From Paraconexibacter algicola (lineage in GTDB: Bacteria > Actinomycetota > Thermoleophilia > Solirubrobacterales > Solirubrobacteraceae): a stretch of DNA of 64,000 nucleotides. Every line of letters begins with the position of its first letter. Position 1 is the first letter of the stretch. This document shows, one piece after another, positions 1 through 8,384 of this stretch. A model generated the notes under the pieces. The model searched no databases. It was not told the DNA's origin and saw only the letters and a list, made by a program, of their open reading frames with translations. The stretch is taken from positions 1,178,001 through 1,242,000 of the forward strand of contig NZ_PYYB01000001.1 in NCBI RefSeq assembly GCF_003044185.1, written 5' to 3'. Both the position numbers and the translations under genes were made by a program.

Positions 1-216
1 CCGCGTCGTGCTGTTCTGGCAGAACGTGTCGAGCAGCCGGCGCAGGCGCCGCTCCTGGTCGGTGGAGAACTTCGTCGGCCGCGTGAAGTCGACGGTGCGC
101 AGCCAGCGCGCGCGGCGACCGCCCGTCTGGTGACGGTCGGTCTCCATCGGGAGGTTGCCCTCCGACGCGCGCTCGAAGAGCTTCTCGATCTCGTCGGGCG
201 ACAGGAAGTCGGTCAT
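1..216 (-). CDS. fliM: Flagellar motor switch protein FliM, N-terminal fragment
   Basis: Only the first 72 codons lie in the window; the gene continues past the left edge. The protein begins MTDFLSPDEIEKLF, the conserved FliM N-terminal peptide that binds phospho-CheY, and then has the family segment DFTRPTKFSTDQERRLRRL (residues 43-61). FliM is the C-ring component that joins chemotaxis signalling to the rotor. The ATG overlaps the cheD stop codon by 4 bp, so fliM is co-transcribed with the upstream che genes. The remaining export and motor genes missing here probably lie further left, which is inference. Confidence 0.9.
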   Translation of the reverse strand, partial: MTDFLSPDEIEKLFERASEGNLPMETDRHQTGGRRARWLRTVDFTRPTKFSTDQERRLRRLLDTFCQNSTTR

Positions 217-740
217 GCCGCCACCCGGAGCCCGACGGGGGTGGAGAACAGCTCGACCTCGGTGCCGCCCGCCTCCTTGTAGACGACGCGGCCGTCCGCG
301 ACCCGCACGCGCATCGTGCGCCCGCGGGTGCCGCCGGTCGCCTCGGCCCGCGGGTGCAGGCGCAGCTTCGCCAGCTCGGCGTGCACGGCCTCGGCGTTGC
401 GCGCCCCGACCTGCTGGCCGCCGTCGGTGCCGAAGCTGAACATCGACGCGCCGCCGACGAGCACCGCGTCGATGCGGTGGCGGGCGGCGCCGAGCTCAAG
501 GACGGCCTCCAGGAGCGCGGGGACCGCGTGGTCGGCGTGCTTGCCGTTGGGGGTGCCGGAGGCCGGGGCGGCGGGCAGCATGATGTGCGCGAGCCCGGCG
601 ACGGTGGCGCGGCGGTCGATCAGCGCGAGGCCGATGCAGGAGCCCAGGCCGACGCAGGCCAGCACGTCGCCGGCGTCCGCGGACACGACCTGCTCTCCCA
701 TCCGGGCGAGGTGCTCCGTGCCGGTGGCCACGAGCGTCAC
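213..740 (-). CDS. cheD: Chemoreceptor glutamine deamidase CheD
   Basis: A 175-residue protein of normal CheD length. The active-site region GLGSCIGLAL carries the nucleophile Cys35, and AHIMLP carries the catalytic His52; the family GG and GR turns follow near the C-terminus. CheD deamidates glutamines on chemoreceptors and, in the CheC/CheD branch known from Bacillus and Thermotoga, binds CheC and stimulates its CheY-P phosphatase activity. It lies 4 nt after cheC and overlaps fliM by 4 bp. A shorter start at Met14 is possible. No receptor gene is present in the window, so its substrates are encoded elsewhere. Confidence 0.93.
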   Translation of the reverse strand: MTLVATGTEHLARMGEQVVSADAGDVLACVGLGSCIGLALIDRRATVAGLAHIMLPAAPASGTPNGKHADHAVPALLEAVLELGAARHRIDAVLVGGASMFSFGTDGGQQVGARNAEAVHAELAKLRLHPRAEATGGTRGRTMRVRVADGRVVYKEAGGTEVELFSTPVGLRVAA

Positions 741-744
741 GGGT

Positions 745-1329
745 CTACAGCCCGAGCCGCGCGAGGAGGTCCTCGACGCCGCCGCTCTCGGGCAGCAGGA
801 GGAAGGACATCGAGCACTCCTCGCCCTCGACGGTCAGGTCGCTGTCGAGCACGAGGGCGACCTCGAGGTCCTCGCCGCGGCCCATGAGGACGGACGCGAG
901 GATCGCGCCGAGCATGTCGTGGACGACCTGCGGCGGCGCGGGCTCGAGCGCCATGCCGGTCATCTGGGCGAGCACGTTGATGTAGGAGGTGCCGAGGATG
1001 TTCCCGACCTCCTGCAGCATCGAGCGGCCGTCGTCGCTGTGCGGGTCCAGGCCGTAGACGCTGCAGAGCGTCTGCGCGTCCTCGTCGGGCACGAGCAGCA
1101 CGACGGCGGCCTGCATGTCGCCGATGATCGGGACGAGGATGCCGTGGCGCTCCTCGTCGGGCTGGCCGGCGACGGCGACCGCGTCGGCGAGCGGCAGCGC
1201 CGCGGCCGTGGGCACGGAGATGTCGGTGGGCTTGCCCAGCAGCGACGACAGCGACGCGGCGGCCTGGCCGGAGCCGATGTTCGCCAGCTCCCGCAGGGCG
1301 TCGAGCTGGAGGTCGGAGTACGTGGTCAT
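745..1329 (-). CDS. cheC: CheY-P phosphatase CheC
   Basis: A 194-residue protein with the two pseudo-symmetric CheC active sites: ELANIG gives Glu14 and Asn17, and EVGNIL gives Glu107 and Asn110. Both E-x2-N pairs are intact, so phosphatase activity is expected. CheC removes phosphate from CheY-P and partners CheD. The start is the ATG at 1329, which overlaps the cheA stop by 4 bp; a longer open frame upstream is only a shadow of cheA. Confidence 0.93.
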   Translation of the reverse strand: MTTYSDLQLDALRELANIGSGQAAASLSSLLGKPTDISVPTAAALPLADAVAVAGQPDEERHGILVPIIGDMQAAVVLLVPDEDAQTLCSVYGLDPHSDDGRSMLQEVGNILGTSYINVLAQMTGMALEPAPPQVVHDMLGAILASVLMGRGEDLEVALVLDSDLTVEGEECSMSFLLLPESGGVEDLLARLGL

Positions 1330-3422
1330 GACGGCAGGGGCTCCTGGGTGCGCGTGGTGGTCGAGGTGGGGGCGGCGTCCGCGAGGGCGTCGCAGTCGGC
1401 CAGCAGGACGATCTGCCCGCTGGAGAGGACGGCCGCGCCGGACACCGCGGCGGCGTCGGCGACCCCGGGCGGCAGCGGGCGGGTGACGAGCTCGGTCTGG
1501 CCGATCAGGTGGCCGACCGACAGCGCGACGAGACGGTCCCCGGCGCGGATCAGGACGATGTGCTGGTCCTCGGGGGCGTCGGCGGCCTGGTCGCCCTTGT
1601 GGCCGAAGACCTCGCGGCCGCGCAGGAGCGGGATCGCCTCCTCCTCGAGGACGAGCATCCGCCGCCCGGTGACCGAGCGCACGATGCCGTCCTGGACGCG
1701 CATCGTCCGCTCGACGCGACCGAGCGGGATGCCGTAGGGCAGGCCGTCGCAGTCGACGAGCAGGGCGCTCATGATCGCGAGCGTCAGGGGCAGCCGGATC
1801 TCGGCGCTGGTGCCCTGGCCGGGCACGGCGGTGAGGACGACCTCGCCTCCGAGCGCGCGGATCTTCGTGCGGACCGCGTCCATGCCGACGCCGCGGCCGG
1901 ACAGGTCGCCGACGGTCTCGGCGGTGCTGAACCCGGGCGCGAACAGCAGCTCGATCGCGCCGGCGACGTCGAGCGTCGCCGCCTGCTCGGCGGTGATCAG
2001 GCCGCGCTGCACGGCGCGGGCGCCGACCTTCTGCGGGTCGATGCCGCGGCCGTCGTCGCTGACCGCGATGACGATGCTGCCGCCGGCGTGCCGTGCGGTG
2101 ATCGACAGCGTGCCGGTCGCGGGCTTGCCTGCGGCGACGCGCTCGTCGGGGCCTTCGAGGCCGTGGTCGAGCGCGTTGCGGATCAGGTGGACCATCGGGT
2201 CGCCGAGCGCGTCGACGACGGTGCGGTCGAGCTCGGTCTCCTGCCCGACGATGTCGAGGTCGACCTGCTTGCCGAGCTTGCTGGAGACGTCGCGGACGAG
2301 CCGCGGGAAGCGCAGGAAGACCGCCTCCACGGGGATCATGCGGATCTGCATGACCATCGCCTGGAGGGCGTGCGAGGTGCGGGTGAGCTCCTGCATCGCC
2401 TGGGTCAGGCCGGGGATGTCGGCCTCGCCGGCGAGGCCCTCGACGAGCGTGCGCTGGACGACGAGCTCGCCCATCGCGTGCATCAGCTGGTCCAGGCGCT
2501 CGGCGTCGACGCGCACGGTGGTGGCGCCCTTCTTCGCCGGTGCGGCCGCGGCGGCGGCCTGCGCGCCGGCCGCGGCCGCCTCGCGCGGGGTGGGGGCGGC
2601 GACGGGGGCGACCGGGGTCGGGGTCGCCGCAGCGGCCGGCGTCGGGGCGGGCGCGCCGTCGGCGGTCGCGAGCTCCAGCGGGGCGGGCTCCTGCGCGTCG
2701 GCGGCGGACGGGACGGGCGCCTCGACGCGGACGTCGGTGACGTCCTCGACGGAGCGGCAGGCGGCGACGAGCGCGTCGTCCTCCGCGCCGCAGACGACGG
2801 TGGCCTCGATCGTGCGGCCGGCGAAGTCGTCGACCTCGTCCGGGGTCGGGGAGCTGCTGACGACCTCGCCGTGCTCGGCGATGGCCGCGAGCACCATGAA
2901 CGCGCGGACCGCGGGCATCATCGCGTCGGGGCCGAGCGTGACGGTGACGTGCAGCAGCCGCTCCCCGTCCTGGAGCTCGGGGACGACGGCCGGGGCGGGA
3001 CCGGAGCGCGGGCCGGGATCGGCGAGCGGATCCTCGACGTCCTCCTCGCGCACGAGCGCGGCGAGGCGGGAGATCAGCGCATCGGGGTCGATCTGCTCGC
3101 CACCGGACGCCTCGATCGCGTCGATCGCGGCCTCGAGCGCGTCGAGGCACTCGAGCAGCACGTCGACGACCGCGGCGGGCAGCGTCGCGTTGCGCTGGCG
3201 CAGCAGCTCGAAGACGTCCTCCATCTGGTGCGTGAGCCGGGCGACGCCCTCGAAGCCCATCGTCGCGCTCATGCCCTTCAGCGAGTGCGCGGCGCGGAAG
3301 ATCTCGTCGAGGACCGCGCGGTCGTCGGGGCGCTCCTCGAGCGTCACGACCGCGGTGTTCAGCTCCTGCAGGTGCTCGCGGCACTCGGCCACGAACATCG
3401 GGAGGTACTCGGACATGTCCAT
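1326..3422 (-). CDS. cheA: Chemotaxis histidine kinase CheA
   Basis: A 698-residue CheA with the usual domain order. The HPt domain (1-120) has phospho-acceptor His46 in AAHSLKG. A P2-like region follows (about 155-235), then an Ala/Pro linker (250-297) and the dimerisation helices (about 303-365). The kinase domain has its N box around HLIRNALDHGLE (412-423), the G1 box DDGRG (456-460) and the G2 box GRGVGMD (509-515). The C-terminal part (about 550-680) is CheW-like. CheA phosphorylates CheY and CheB in response to receptor state. The chosen ATG lies 2 nt after the cheR stop. No cheY gene is visible in the window. Confidence 0.95.
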   Translation of the reverse strand: MDMSEYLPMFVAECREHLQELNTAVVTLEERPDDRAVLDEIFRAAHSLKGMSATMGFEGVARLTHQMEDVFELLRQRNATLPAAVVDVLLECLDALEAAIDAIEASGGEQIDPDALISRLAALVREEDVEDPLADPGPRSGPAPAVVPELQDGERLLHVTVTLGPDAMMPAVRAFMVLAAIAEHGEVVSSSPTPDEVDDFAGRTIEATVVCGAEDDALVAACRSVEDVTDVRVEAPVPSAADAQEPAPLELATADGAPAPTPAAAATPTPVAPVAAPTPREAAAAGAQAAAAAAPAKKGATTVRVDAERLDQLMHAMGELVVQRTLVEGLAGEADIPGLTQAMQELTRTSHALQAMVMQIRMIPVEAVFLRFPRLVRDVSSKLGKQVDLDIVGQETELDRTVVDALGDPMVHLIRNALDHGLEGPDERVAAGKPATGTLSITARHAGGSIVIAVSDDGRGIDPQKVGARAVQRGLITAEQAATLDVAGAIELLFAPGFSTAETVGDLSGRGVGMDAVRTKIRALGGEVVLTAVPGQGTSAEIRLPLTLAIMSALLVDCDGLPYGIPLGRVERTMRVQDGIVRSVTGRRMLVLEEEAIPLLRGREVFGHKGDQAADAPEDQHIVLIRAGDRLVALSVGHLIGQTELVTRPLPPGVADAAAVSGAAVLSSGQIVLLADCDALADAAPTSTTTRTQEPLPS

Positions 3423-3424
3423 GG

Positions 3425-4237
3425 TCAGCCGACCTTCCGGTAGGTGAACGGGTGCGTCGGCTCGAGGCCGAGGTCGGCGGCGCGCGCGACCCGCTCGGTC
3501 GCGCCGACGATGAGGTAGCCGCCCGGCCGGAGCGCCTCGACGAGCCGCTCGTGCAGCGCGTCGCGGACCTCCTCGGTGAAGTAGATGACCGTGTTGCGGC
3601 AGAGGATCAGGTCGTGGTGCTCGCGCCGCGGGCGGACCCGCAGCAGGTCGCCCTGCTCGAAGCGCACGAGCGCGCGCAGCGCGGGCCGCGCCGCCCAGGT
3701 GCCGTCGGCGGTCTGCTCGAAGTGGCGCAGCAGCGCGTCGCGCGGGGCGTCGCGCGCGTCGGCGTCGGAGAAGATCCCGCGCCGGGCCCGGGCGACGACC
3801 CGGTTGTCGATGTCGGTGCCGACGATCTCGGCGCGGACGCCGGGACCGGCGTCGAGCACGTGCGCGGCGAGCGTGTACGCCTCCGCCCCGTAGGAGCAGC
3901 CGGCGCTCCAGATCCGCAGCGGCCGTGCCGGGCCGGCGGCGCGCAGGTCGGGCAGCACGTCGCGGCCGATCCGCTCCCACTGCTCGGGGTTGCGCCACAG
4001 CTGGCTGACGTTGATCGTCATGCGGTCGAGGAACGCGTCGAGCTCCTCGTCGTCGGCGCGCAGCCGCCGCAGCTCGGCGAGCAGGTCGTCGTCGCCGTGG
4101 CGCGCGGTGATCCAGGTGCGGATCCGGCGCTCCATCTGCGGGCGCTTGTACTGGTCCAGGTCGATCCCGGTCAGGCGCCGCAGGCCGGCGGTGAACTCGG
4201 GGTACGGGTCGTGCGCGGTGCGTTCCACGATGCTCAT
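3425..4237 (-). CDS. cheR: Chemotaxis protein methyltransferase CheR
   Basis: A 270-residue SAM-dependent methyltransferase that methylates glutamates on chemoreceptors. The N-terminal helical domain (about 1-85) contains the family stretch MTINVSQLWRN, where Trp replaces the more usual Phe. The SAM-binding loop reads IWSAGCSYGAEAY, slightly different from the common GEEPY form but keeping one acidic residue. GTDID and LILCRN with IYF follow as expected. It overlaps cheB by 4 bp and is followed 2 nt later by cheA. Confidence 0.93.
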   Translation of the reverse strand: MSIVERTAHDPYPEFTAGLRRLTGIDLDQYKRPQMERRIRTWITARHGDDDLLAELRRLRADDEELDAFLDRMTINVSQLWRNPEQWERIGRDVLPDLRAAGPARPLRIWSAGCSYGAEAYTLAAHVLDAGPGVRAEIVGTDIDNRVVARARRGIFSDADARDAPRDALLRHFEQTADGTWAARPALRALVRFEQGDLLRVRPRREHHDLILCRNTVIYFTEEVRDALHERLVEALRPGGYLIVGATERVARAADLGLEPTHPFTYRKVG

Positions 4238-5328
4238 CGCAGGGCCTCCTCGGCGATGACGTCGGCGAGCTGGTGCAGCGGGACGACGCGGTCGGCCAGG
4301 CCGGCCTCGACGACCGCGCGGGGCATGCCGTAGACGGTGCAGGTCGACTCGTCCTCGACGATGACGCGGCCGCCGGCGGCCTTCACCTTGGCGGCGCCCT
4401 CCTCCCCGTCGCGGCCCATGCCGGTGAGGACGACGAGCAGCAGCCGCGAGCCCCAGGCCGCGACGGCGTCGTCGATCGTGAGGTCGGCGCGGGGACGCAG
4501 CGCGCCCACCGGGGGCGCGTCGCTGAGCACGAGCCGCCGGTCGAGGCCGATCCGCAGGTGGCTGCCGCCCGGGCACATGAGCAGCCGGCCGGGCTCGAGC
4601 ACGTCGCCGGTGCGGGCCTCGGCGACGGTCAGGGTCGCGGTGCGGTCCAGGCGCGCGGCGAGCGAGGCGGTGAAGCCGGGCGGCATGTGCTGCACGATCA
4701 CCGAGCCGAGCCCGAGCTCCGCGGGGAGGGCGGGGATCAGCTCGGCCAGCGCGCGCGGGCCGCCGGTCGAGGAGGCGATGAGCACGACGCGCTCGGTGCC
4801 GGTGCGCGCGCGGGTCGCGGCCCGCGGGGCGGGCGGCGCGACCGGGGCGGTGGCGGGCGCGCCGTCACGGGCGGGGGCGGCGGGCGCGCCACCGGGACGG
4901 CGCGGGGTGCGGCCGCGGCGGCGCAGGCCGGCGGCGGCGTGCACCTTCTCGGCGAGCTCGCCGGCGAAGCCGTCGAGGCCGGCGCCGACGGCGGGCTTGG
5001 CGACGAGGTCGAAGGCGCCCTCGGCGAGCGCGTCGACCGCGCGGGCCCCGTGCGCGGGGCTGAAGGCGGAGACCACGACGACGGGCACGGAGCGGCCGTC
5101 GCGGCGCAGCTCGCGCAGCACGCCGATGCCGTCCATGCCGGGCATCGCGAGGTCGAGCGTCATCGCGTCGGGCTGATGGGTGCGCCAGAGCGCGAGCGCC
5201 TCGTCCCCGTCGCGGGCCTGGCCGACCACCTCGAAGCCGCTCTCGGTGAGCGACTGCGTGAGGATGCGGCGCATCAGGCCCGAGTCGTCGGCGACGAGGA
5301 CGCGCTCCTTGGTGAGGGTGGCGGACAC
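4234..5328 (-). CDS. cheB: Protein-glutamate methylesterase CheB
   Basis: A 364-residue response regulator fused to a methylesterase. The receiver domain has the acidic pair in VADDS and phospho-acceptor Asp59 in LDLAMPG. An Ala/Pro/Arg linker (about 135-178) leads to the esterase, with the triad Ser187 (IASSTGG), His214 (VQHMPPG) and Asp307 (LTGMGRDG). CheB opposes CheR during adaptation and is activated by CheA. It starts 9 nt after cheW and overlaps cheR by 4 bp. Confidence 0.95.
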   Translation of the reverse strand: MSATLTKERVLVADDSGLMRRILTQSLTESGFEVVGQARDGDEALALWRTHQPDAMTLDLAMPGMDGIGVLRELRRDGRSVPVVVVSAFSPAHGARAVDALAEGAFDLVAKPAVGAGLDGFAGELAEKVHAAAGLRRRGRTPRRPGGAPAAPARDGAPATAPVAPPAPRAATRARTGTERVVLIASSTGGPRALAELIPALPAELGLGSVIVQHMPPGFTASLAARLDRTATLTVAEARTGDVLEPGRLLMCPGGSHLRIGLDRRLVLSDAPPVGALRPRADLTIDDAVAAWGSRLLLVVLTGMGRDGEEGAAKVKAAGGRVIVEDESTCTVYGMPRAVVEAGLADRVVPLHQLADVIAEEALR

Positions 5329-5337
5329 GGACGGCGC

Positions 5338-5880
5338 CTACGCGGCGACCGCGACGTCGGACGCGGCCTCGTCGGCGCCGACCGCGACGTCCTCGGGACG
5401 GACGGTGGCGGCGGCCGCGACCTCGGCCTGGGCGGAGCTGAAGTCGGCGCCGATGGCGACGATCGCCTCGGGGCTGAGCAGGACGACGAGCCGGTCGTCG
5501 ATCTTGGCGATGCCGTCGATGACGGCGCCGGAGATGCCGCCGAGCGCGCTGCCGTCGTCGATCAGCTGCTCCTCGACGGTGAGGACCTCCTCGACGGAGT
5601 CGACGACGACGCCGGCCATCTCGCTGCCGGTCTCGACGATGACGATCTTGGAGCGCTCCTCCGGCTCGCCCGCGGTGATCCCCAGGCGGGTGGCGAGGTC
5701 GAAGACCGGAAGGATCTTGCCGCGCAGGCTGATGACGCCGCGGACGCTGTGGTCGGCCGACGCGACGGTGCGCGGCTCGGTGTACCGGATGATCTCGTGG
5801 ACGTAGCTGATCGGCAGCGCGTACTCCTCCTCACCGAGGGTGAAGACGACGAGCTGACGGGCGTCGTTGCGGTCGGACAT
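5338..5880 (-). CDS. cheW: Chemotaxis coupling protein CheW
   Basis: First gene of the che-fliM operon. Residues 1-140 form a standard CheW fold (QLVVFTLGEEEYALPI, then VRGVISLRGKILPVFDL), which couples receptors to CheA. The last 40 residues are an Ala/Val-rich acidic tail that CheW proteins usually lack. The ATG at 5880 is chosen because AGGAG lies 10 nt upstream; the open frame extends further but has no CheW-like sequence. A sigma-28-like promoter lies about 60 nt upstream. Confidence 0.92.
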   Translation of the reverse strand: MSDRNDARQLVVFTLGEEEYALPISYVHEIIRYTEPRTVASADHSVRGVISLRGKILPVFDLATRLGITAGEPEERSKIVIVETGSEMAGVVVDSVEEVLTVEEQLIDDGSALGGISGAVIDGIAKIDDRLVVLLSPEAIVAIGADFSSAQAEVAAAATVRPEDVAVGADEAASDVAVAA

Positions 5881-5941
5881 GGGGAAGGTGCTCCTGGTCG
5901 GTGCGCGTCGGGGAATGCCGCGGGTGCGGCTGGTTGACCGG

Positions 5942-5968
5942 TGATCGGCCCGGTCCCCGGTGCCTTGA
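5942..5968 (-). promoter_or_regulatory. Sigma-28-like promoter of the che-fliM operon
   Basis: On the minus strand TCAA (5968-5965), 15 nt and GCCGATCA (5949-5942) match the FliA promoter pattern TAAA-N15-GCCGATAA. The -10 element is the closest to consensus in the window. The predicted leader before cheW is about 55 nt and holds the AGGAG ribosome site. Confidence 0.75.
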
Positions 5969-6026
5969 GCGTGACTGGACGCGTGCACCGTCCCTCCGGA
6001 TTGGCCCGTAACGTGTCGTGGTCCGT

Positions 6027-6440
6027 ATGACGGGCATGGACAACGTCACGCATCGCCCGTCCACCATCCGTGGACGGCGCGAGCTCTACGAAGCGGTCAT
6101 GGAGCGACTGGGCGAGCGGCTTGGCGAGCCGGATCTCCAGATCCATGACATCGCGGCGGACACGTTCGCCTCCCGCCGCCAGATCCAGCGGGTCATGGAG
6201 GAGCAGGACACGACCTTCCGCGCGGAGCTCGCGAAGATCCGCATGGACCGGGCGGCCGAGCTCCTCGCCTCCACCACCCTGCCGGTCCGCGAGGTCGCGG
6301 CCCGCGTCGGGTATCGCCAGCCCGCCCAGTTCGCGAAGGCGTTCCGGCTGCGTCACGGCTCGGCGCCCTCCGCGTACCGCGGTGAGCACGGGCACGGGCA
6401 CCGCAACGGCTACGGACTGGTCCGCAGCACCGCGGCCTGA
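6027..6440 (+). CDS. Stand-alone AraC-type HTH regulator
   Basis: A small protein (about 137 residues) made almost entirely of an AraC/XylS double helix-turn-helix domain. IHDIAADTFASRRQIQRVM forms the first HTH, and VREVAARVGYRQPAQFAKAF followed by GSAPSAYR the second. There is no ligand-binding or receiver domain. GTG 6018, ATG 6027 and ATG 6036 are all possible starts, and no good ribosome site decides between them. It is transcribed against the flanking che and flg operons, so it is a candidate motility regulator; its target is unknown. Confidence 0.75.
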   Translation: MTGMDNVTHRPSTIRGRRELYEAVMERLGERLGEPDLQIHDIAADTFASRRQIQRVMEEQDTTFRAELAKIRMDRAAELLASTTLPVREVAARVGYRQPAQFAKAFRLRHGSAPSAYRGEHGHGHRNGYGLVRSTAA

Positions 6441-6447
6441 GGCGTCG

Positions 6448-6470
6448 GCGGCGGGCGTCGGTCCCGCCGC
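6448..6470. terminator. Hairpin between convergent AraC-type gene and flbD
   Basis: GCGGCGGG and CCCGCCGC form a perfect 8-bp stem around a 7-nt loop, just after the AraC-type stop and before the flbD stop. There is no U tract, but the placement between convergent genes suggests a bidirectional terminator. Confidence 0.5.
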
Positions 6471-6484
6471 GGGCGCCCCGCCGC

Positions 6485-6715
6485 TCAGGCGAGGCTGATC
6501 GTCGGCCGTCCGGCCGCCGCGAGGCCCTCGGCGAGGATGGTGACGCGCCAGGCGCGGATCGCCGCGGTCACCTCCGCGGGGGTCTCCTCGACGAGGTAGC
6601 GGGTCCCGGTCGTCAGCGTGACCGAGGTGTCGGGCGCGGCCTCGACGTGCTGGACGAGATCCGGGTTCACGAGGAACGCCTCGCGGCTGCGCCCGAGTCG
6701 GTGGAGCTCGATCAT
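6485..6715 (-). CDS. flbD: FlbD-family flagellar protein
   Basis: A 76-residue protein with the FlbD/SwrD pattern: MIELHRLG, then VNPDLVQHVEAAPDTSVTL, then a TGTRYLVEET strand. In Firmicutes these small proteins sit in the fla/che operon and SwrD supports motor torque. Here it follows flgE after 5 nt, the conserved position of flbD. It is not the sigma-54 activator FlbD of Caulobacter. It is probably the last gene of the fliJ-to-flbD operon, since a hairpin and a convergent gene follow. Confidence 0.85.
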   Translation of the reverse strand: MIELHRLGRSREAFLVNPDLVQHVEAAPDTSVTLTTGTRYLVEETPAEVTAAIRAWRVTILAEGLAAAGRPTISLA

Positions 6716-6720
6716 GGCGA

Positions 6721-7539
6721 TCAGCGCTTGAGGTTCACGAGGTCCTGCAGCATCTCGTCGGACGTCGAGATCACGCGCGAGTTCGCCTGGAAGCCGCGCT
6801 GGGCGACGATCATCTGGGTGAACTCGGCGGCGAGGTCGACGTTGCTCATCTCGAGCGTGCCGGAGGTCGTCACGCCGAACGTGCCGCCGGGGGTGCCGAC
6901 GATCTCGGTGCCGGACGCGGGGTCGGCGATCCAGCGGTTGCCGGACACGCGGGTGAGCCCCTCCTCGTTGGGGAACTGCGCCAGTGAGATCGTGCCCGCG
7001 CTCGTGCGCGCGCCGCCGCCGGACGGGATGTAGGAGACCGAGCCGTCCTCGCCGACGATCGTGTCGGTCGCGCCGAGCGGGATCTGGATGTAGGCGTCGG
7101 TGGTGCCGGTGCGGCCCATGACGTAGTAGCCGTCGGCGGTGACGAGGTAGCCCTGGTCGTTGCGGCGGAAGTTGCCGGCGCGCGTGTACTGGGTCTCGGT
7201 CGGCATCGCGGGCGGGGCGCCGAGGCCGACGCGGAACCAGCCGTCGCCCTGGATCGCGACGTCGAGCGGGTTGCCGGTCGCCTGCAGGGAGCCGGAGCCC
7301 ATCTGGTTGTCGATCGTGCCGAGCTGGACGCCGAGGCCGACCTGCCGGCCGTTGAGGCCACCCGTGGTCGGGCCGGCGGCGGTGCCGAACTGGTAGGTCT
7401 GCTGCAGCTGGTCCTTGAACGACGCGCGGCTGCTCTTGAACCCGACGGTGTTGACGTTCGCCAGGTTGTTGGCCGTCACGTCGAGCATGATCTGGTGGTT
7501 GCGCAGACCGCTGATGGCGCTGAACATGCCTCGGATCAT
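6721..7539 (-). CDS. flgE: Flagellar hook protein FlgE (short form)
   Basis: A 272-residue hook protein. The N-terminal motif NNLANVNTVGFKSSR and the C-terminal LEMSNVDLAAEFTQMI with QRGFQANSRVI are those of FlgE; the surface domain between them is short compared with 400-residue enteric FlgE. It polymerises into the universal joint between rod and filament. The operon context (fliK, flgD, flgE, flbD) supports hook protein over a rod FlgG. GAGGGAG lies upstream of the ATG at 7539; Met5 is an alternative start. Confidence 0.9.
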   Translation of the reverse strand: MIRGMFSAISGLRNHQIMLDVTANNLANVNTVGFKSSRASFKDQLQQTYQFGTAAGPTTGGLNGRQVGLGVQLGTIDNQMGSGSLQATGNPLDVAIQGDGWFRVGLGAPPAMPTETQYTRAGNFRRNDQGYLVTADGYYVMGRTGTTDAYIQIPLGATDTIVGEDGSVSYIPSGGGARTSAGTISLAQFPNEEGLTRVSGNRWIADPASGTEIVGTPGGTFGVTTSGTLEMSNVDLAAEFTQMIVAQRGFQANSRVISTSDEMLQDLVNLKR

Positions 7540-7569
7540 CTGGTGCTCCCTCTGGTGGTGCCGGCCGCG

Positions 7570-7956
7570 CTAGGCGATGACGGCGCTGTCGATGTTGGTG
7601 AAGACGTGATCGCGCATCTGCTCGCGATCGATGGCGGTGATCACGGTCCGGTTGCGGACCGACACGACGAACGCGCTCTGGTCGACGAGCACGACGGTCT
7701 CGCGCGCGCCCTTGCCGGCGGCGCGGGTGACGCCGTCGTCGAGGCGCTGCAGCGTGGCCTGGTCGACCTCGATGCCGCGGCGACCGAGCCGCTGGAGCGC
7801 GTGGTTGGAGAACTGCACCCCGTGTGATCGGTGGGCGAGCAGCTCGCTGAAGGCCGGACCGGACGTCTGTTGCGTCCGGGCGGGCTGGGTGGGAGGCGGC
7901 CCGACCGGCCCCGAGACGCCCGGGGGCACCAGCGCGGGGTTCGGGAGGACGCTCAT
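7570..7956 (-). CDS. TIGR02530-type flagellar operon protein
   Basis: A 128-residue protein with a Pro/Thr-rich N-terminus, then FSNHALQRLGRRGIEV and VRNRTVITAIDR. This is the pattern of the conserved flagellar operon protein family TIGR02530, found between flgD and flgE in many Gram-positive bacteria; its molecular role is not established. It starts 2 nt after the flgD stop. The long open frame extending upstream is a shadow of flgD and fliK. Confidence 0.82.
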   Translation of the reverse strand: MSVLPNPALVPPGVSGPVGPPPTQPARTQQTSGPAFSELLAHRSHGVQFSNHALQRLGRRGIEVDQATLQRLDDGVTRAAGKGARETVVLVDQSAFVVSVRNRTVITAIDREQMRDHVFTNIDSAVIA

Positions 7957-7958
7957 GG

Positions 7959-8366
7959 TCAGCGCACGTCCGTGACCTGGCCGACGGAGACGAGCGCCTC
8001 GCCGACCTTGAGGTAGGAGGTGCCGTCCTGCGCGACGACGCTGCCGACGACGCCCTCCTGGCGGGTCTTGGTGGCGTCGAGGTAGCCGACGGTCTTGCCG
8101 AGCATGCCGACCGCGCGCGCGTCGCGGGTCTCGGCGGCCAGCGACGTCGTGGCGTTGGCCATGTTCGTGATCTGCTCCAGGCTCGTCATCTGGCTGAGCT
8201 GGGCGACGAACTCCTTGGAGTCGGCGGCGTTGGTCGGGTCCTGGTTGCGCAGGTTCTCGACCATCATCTTCAGGAAGGCGTCCTTGCCGAGGCTGAGCGT
8301 CTGCTCGGCGGCGGTCTGGGTGGACGGCTGGGCGGGCGTGCTGGTCGTGACGCCGGTGACGGGCAT
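7959..8366 (-). CDS. flgD: Hook-capping protein FlgD (short form)
   Basis: A 135-residue FlgD with the conserved helix region FLKMMVENLRNQDPTN followed by KEFVAQLSQMTSLEQI. FlgD caps the growing hook and is required for FlgE assembly. Only the N-terminal region and a small beta part are present, similar in length to the Bacillus protein and shorter than the enteric one. It lies 18 nt after fliK. Confidence 0.9.
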   Translation of the reverse strand: MPVTGVTTSTPAQPSTQTAAEQTLSLGKDAFLKMMVENLRNQDPTNAADSKEFVAQLSQMTSLEQITNMANATTSLAAETRDARAVGMLGKTVGYLDATKTRQEGVVGSVVAQDGTSYLKVGEALVSVGQVTDVR

Positions 8367-8384
8367 GGGCGGGTCCTCCGCGGG

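Noticed and set aside
494-520. CTCAAGG inside cheD as a promoter for the minus or plus strand
   Set aside because: No -10 element follows at 15 nt and it lies within a coding region.
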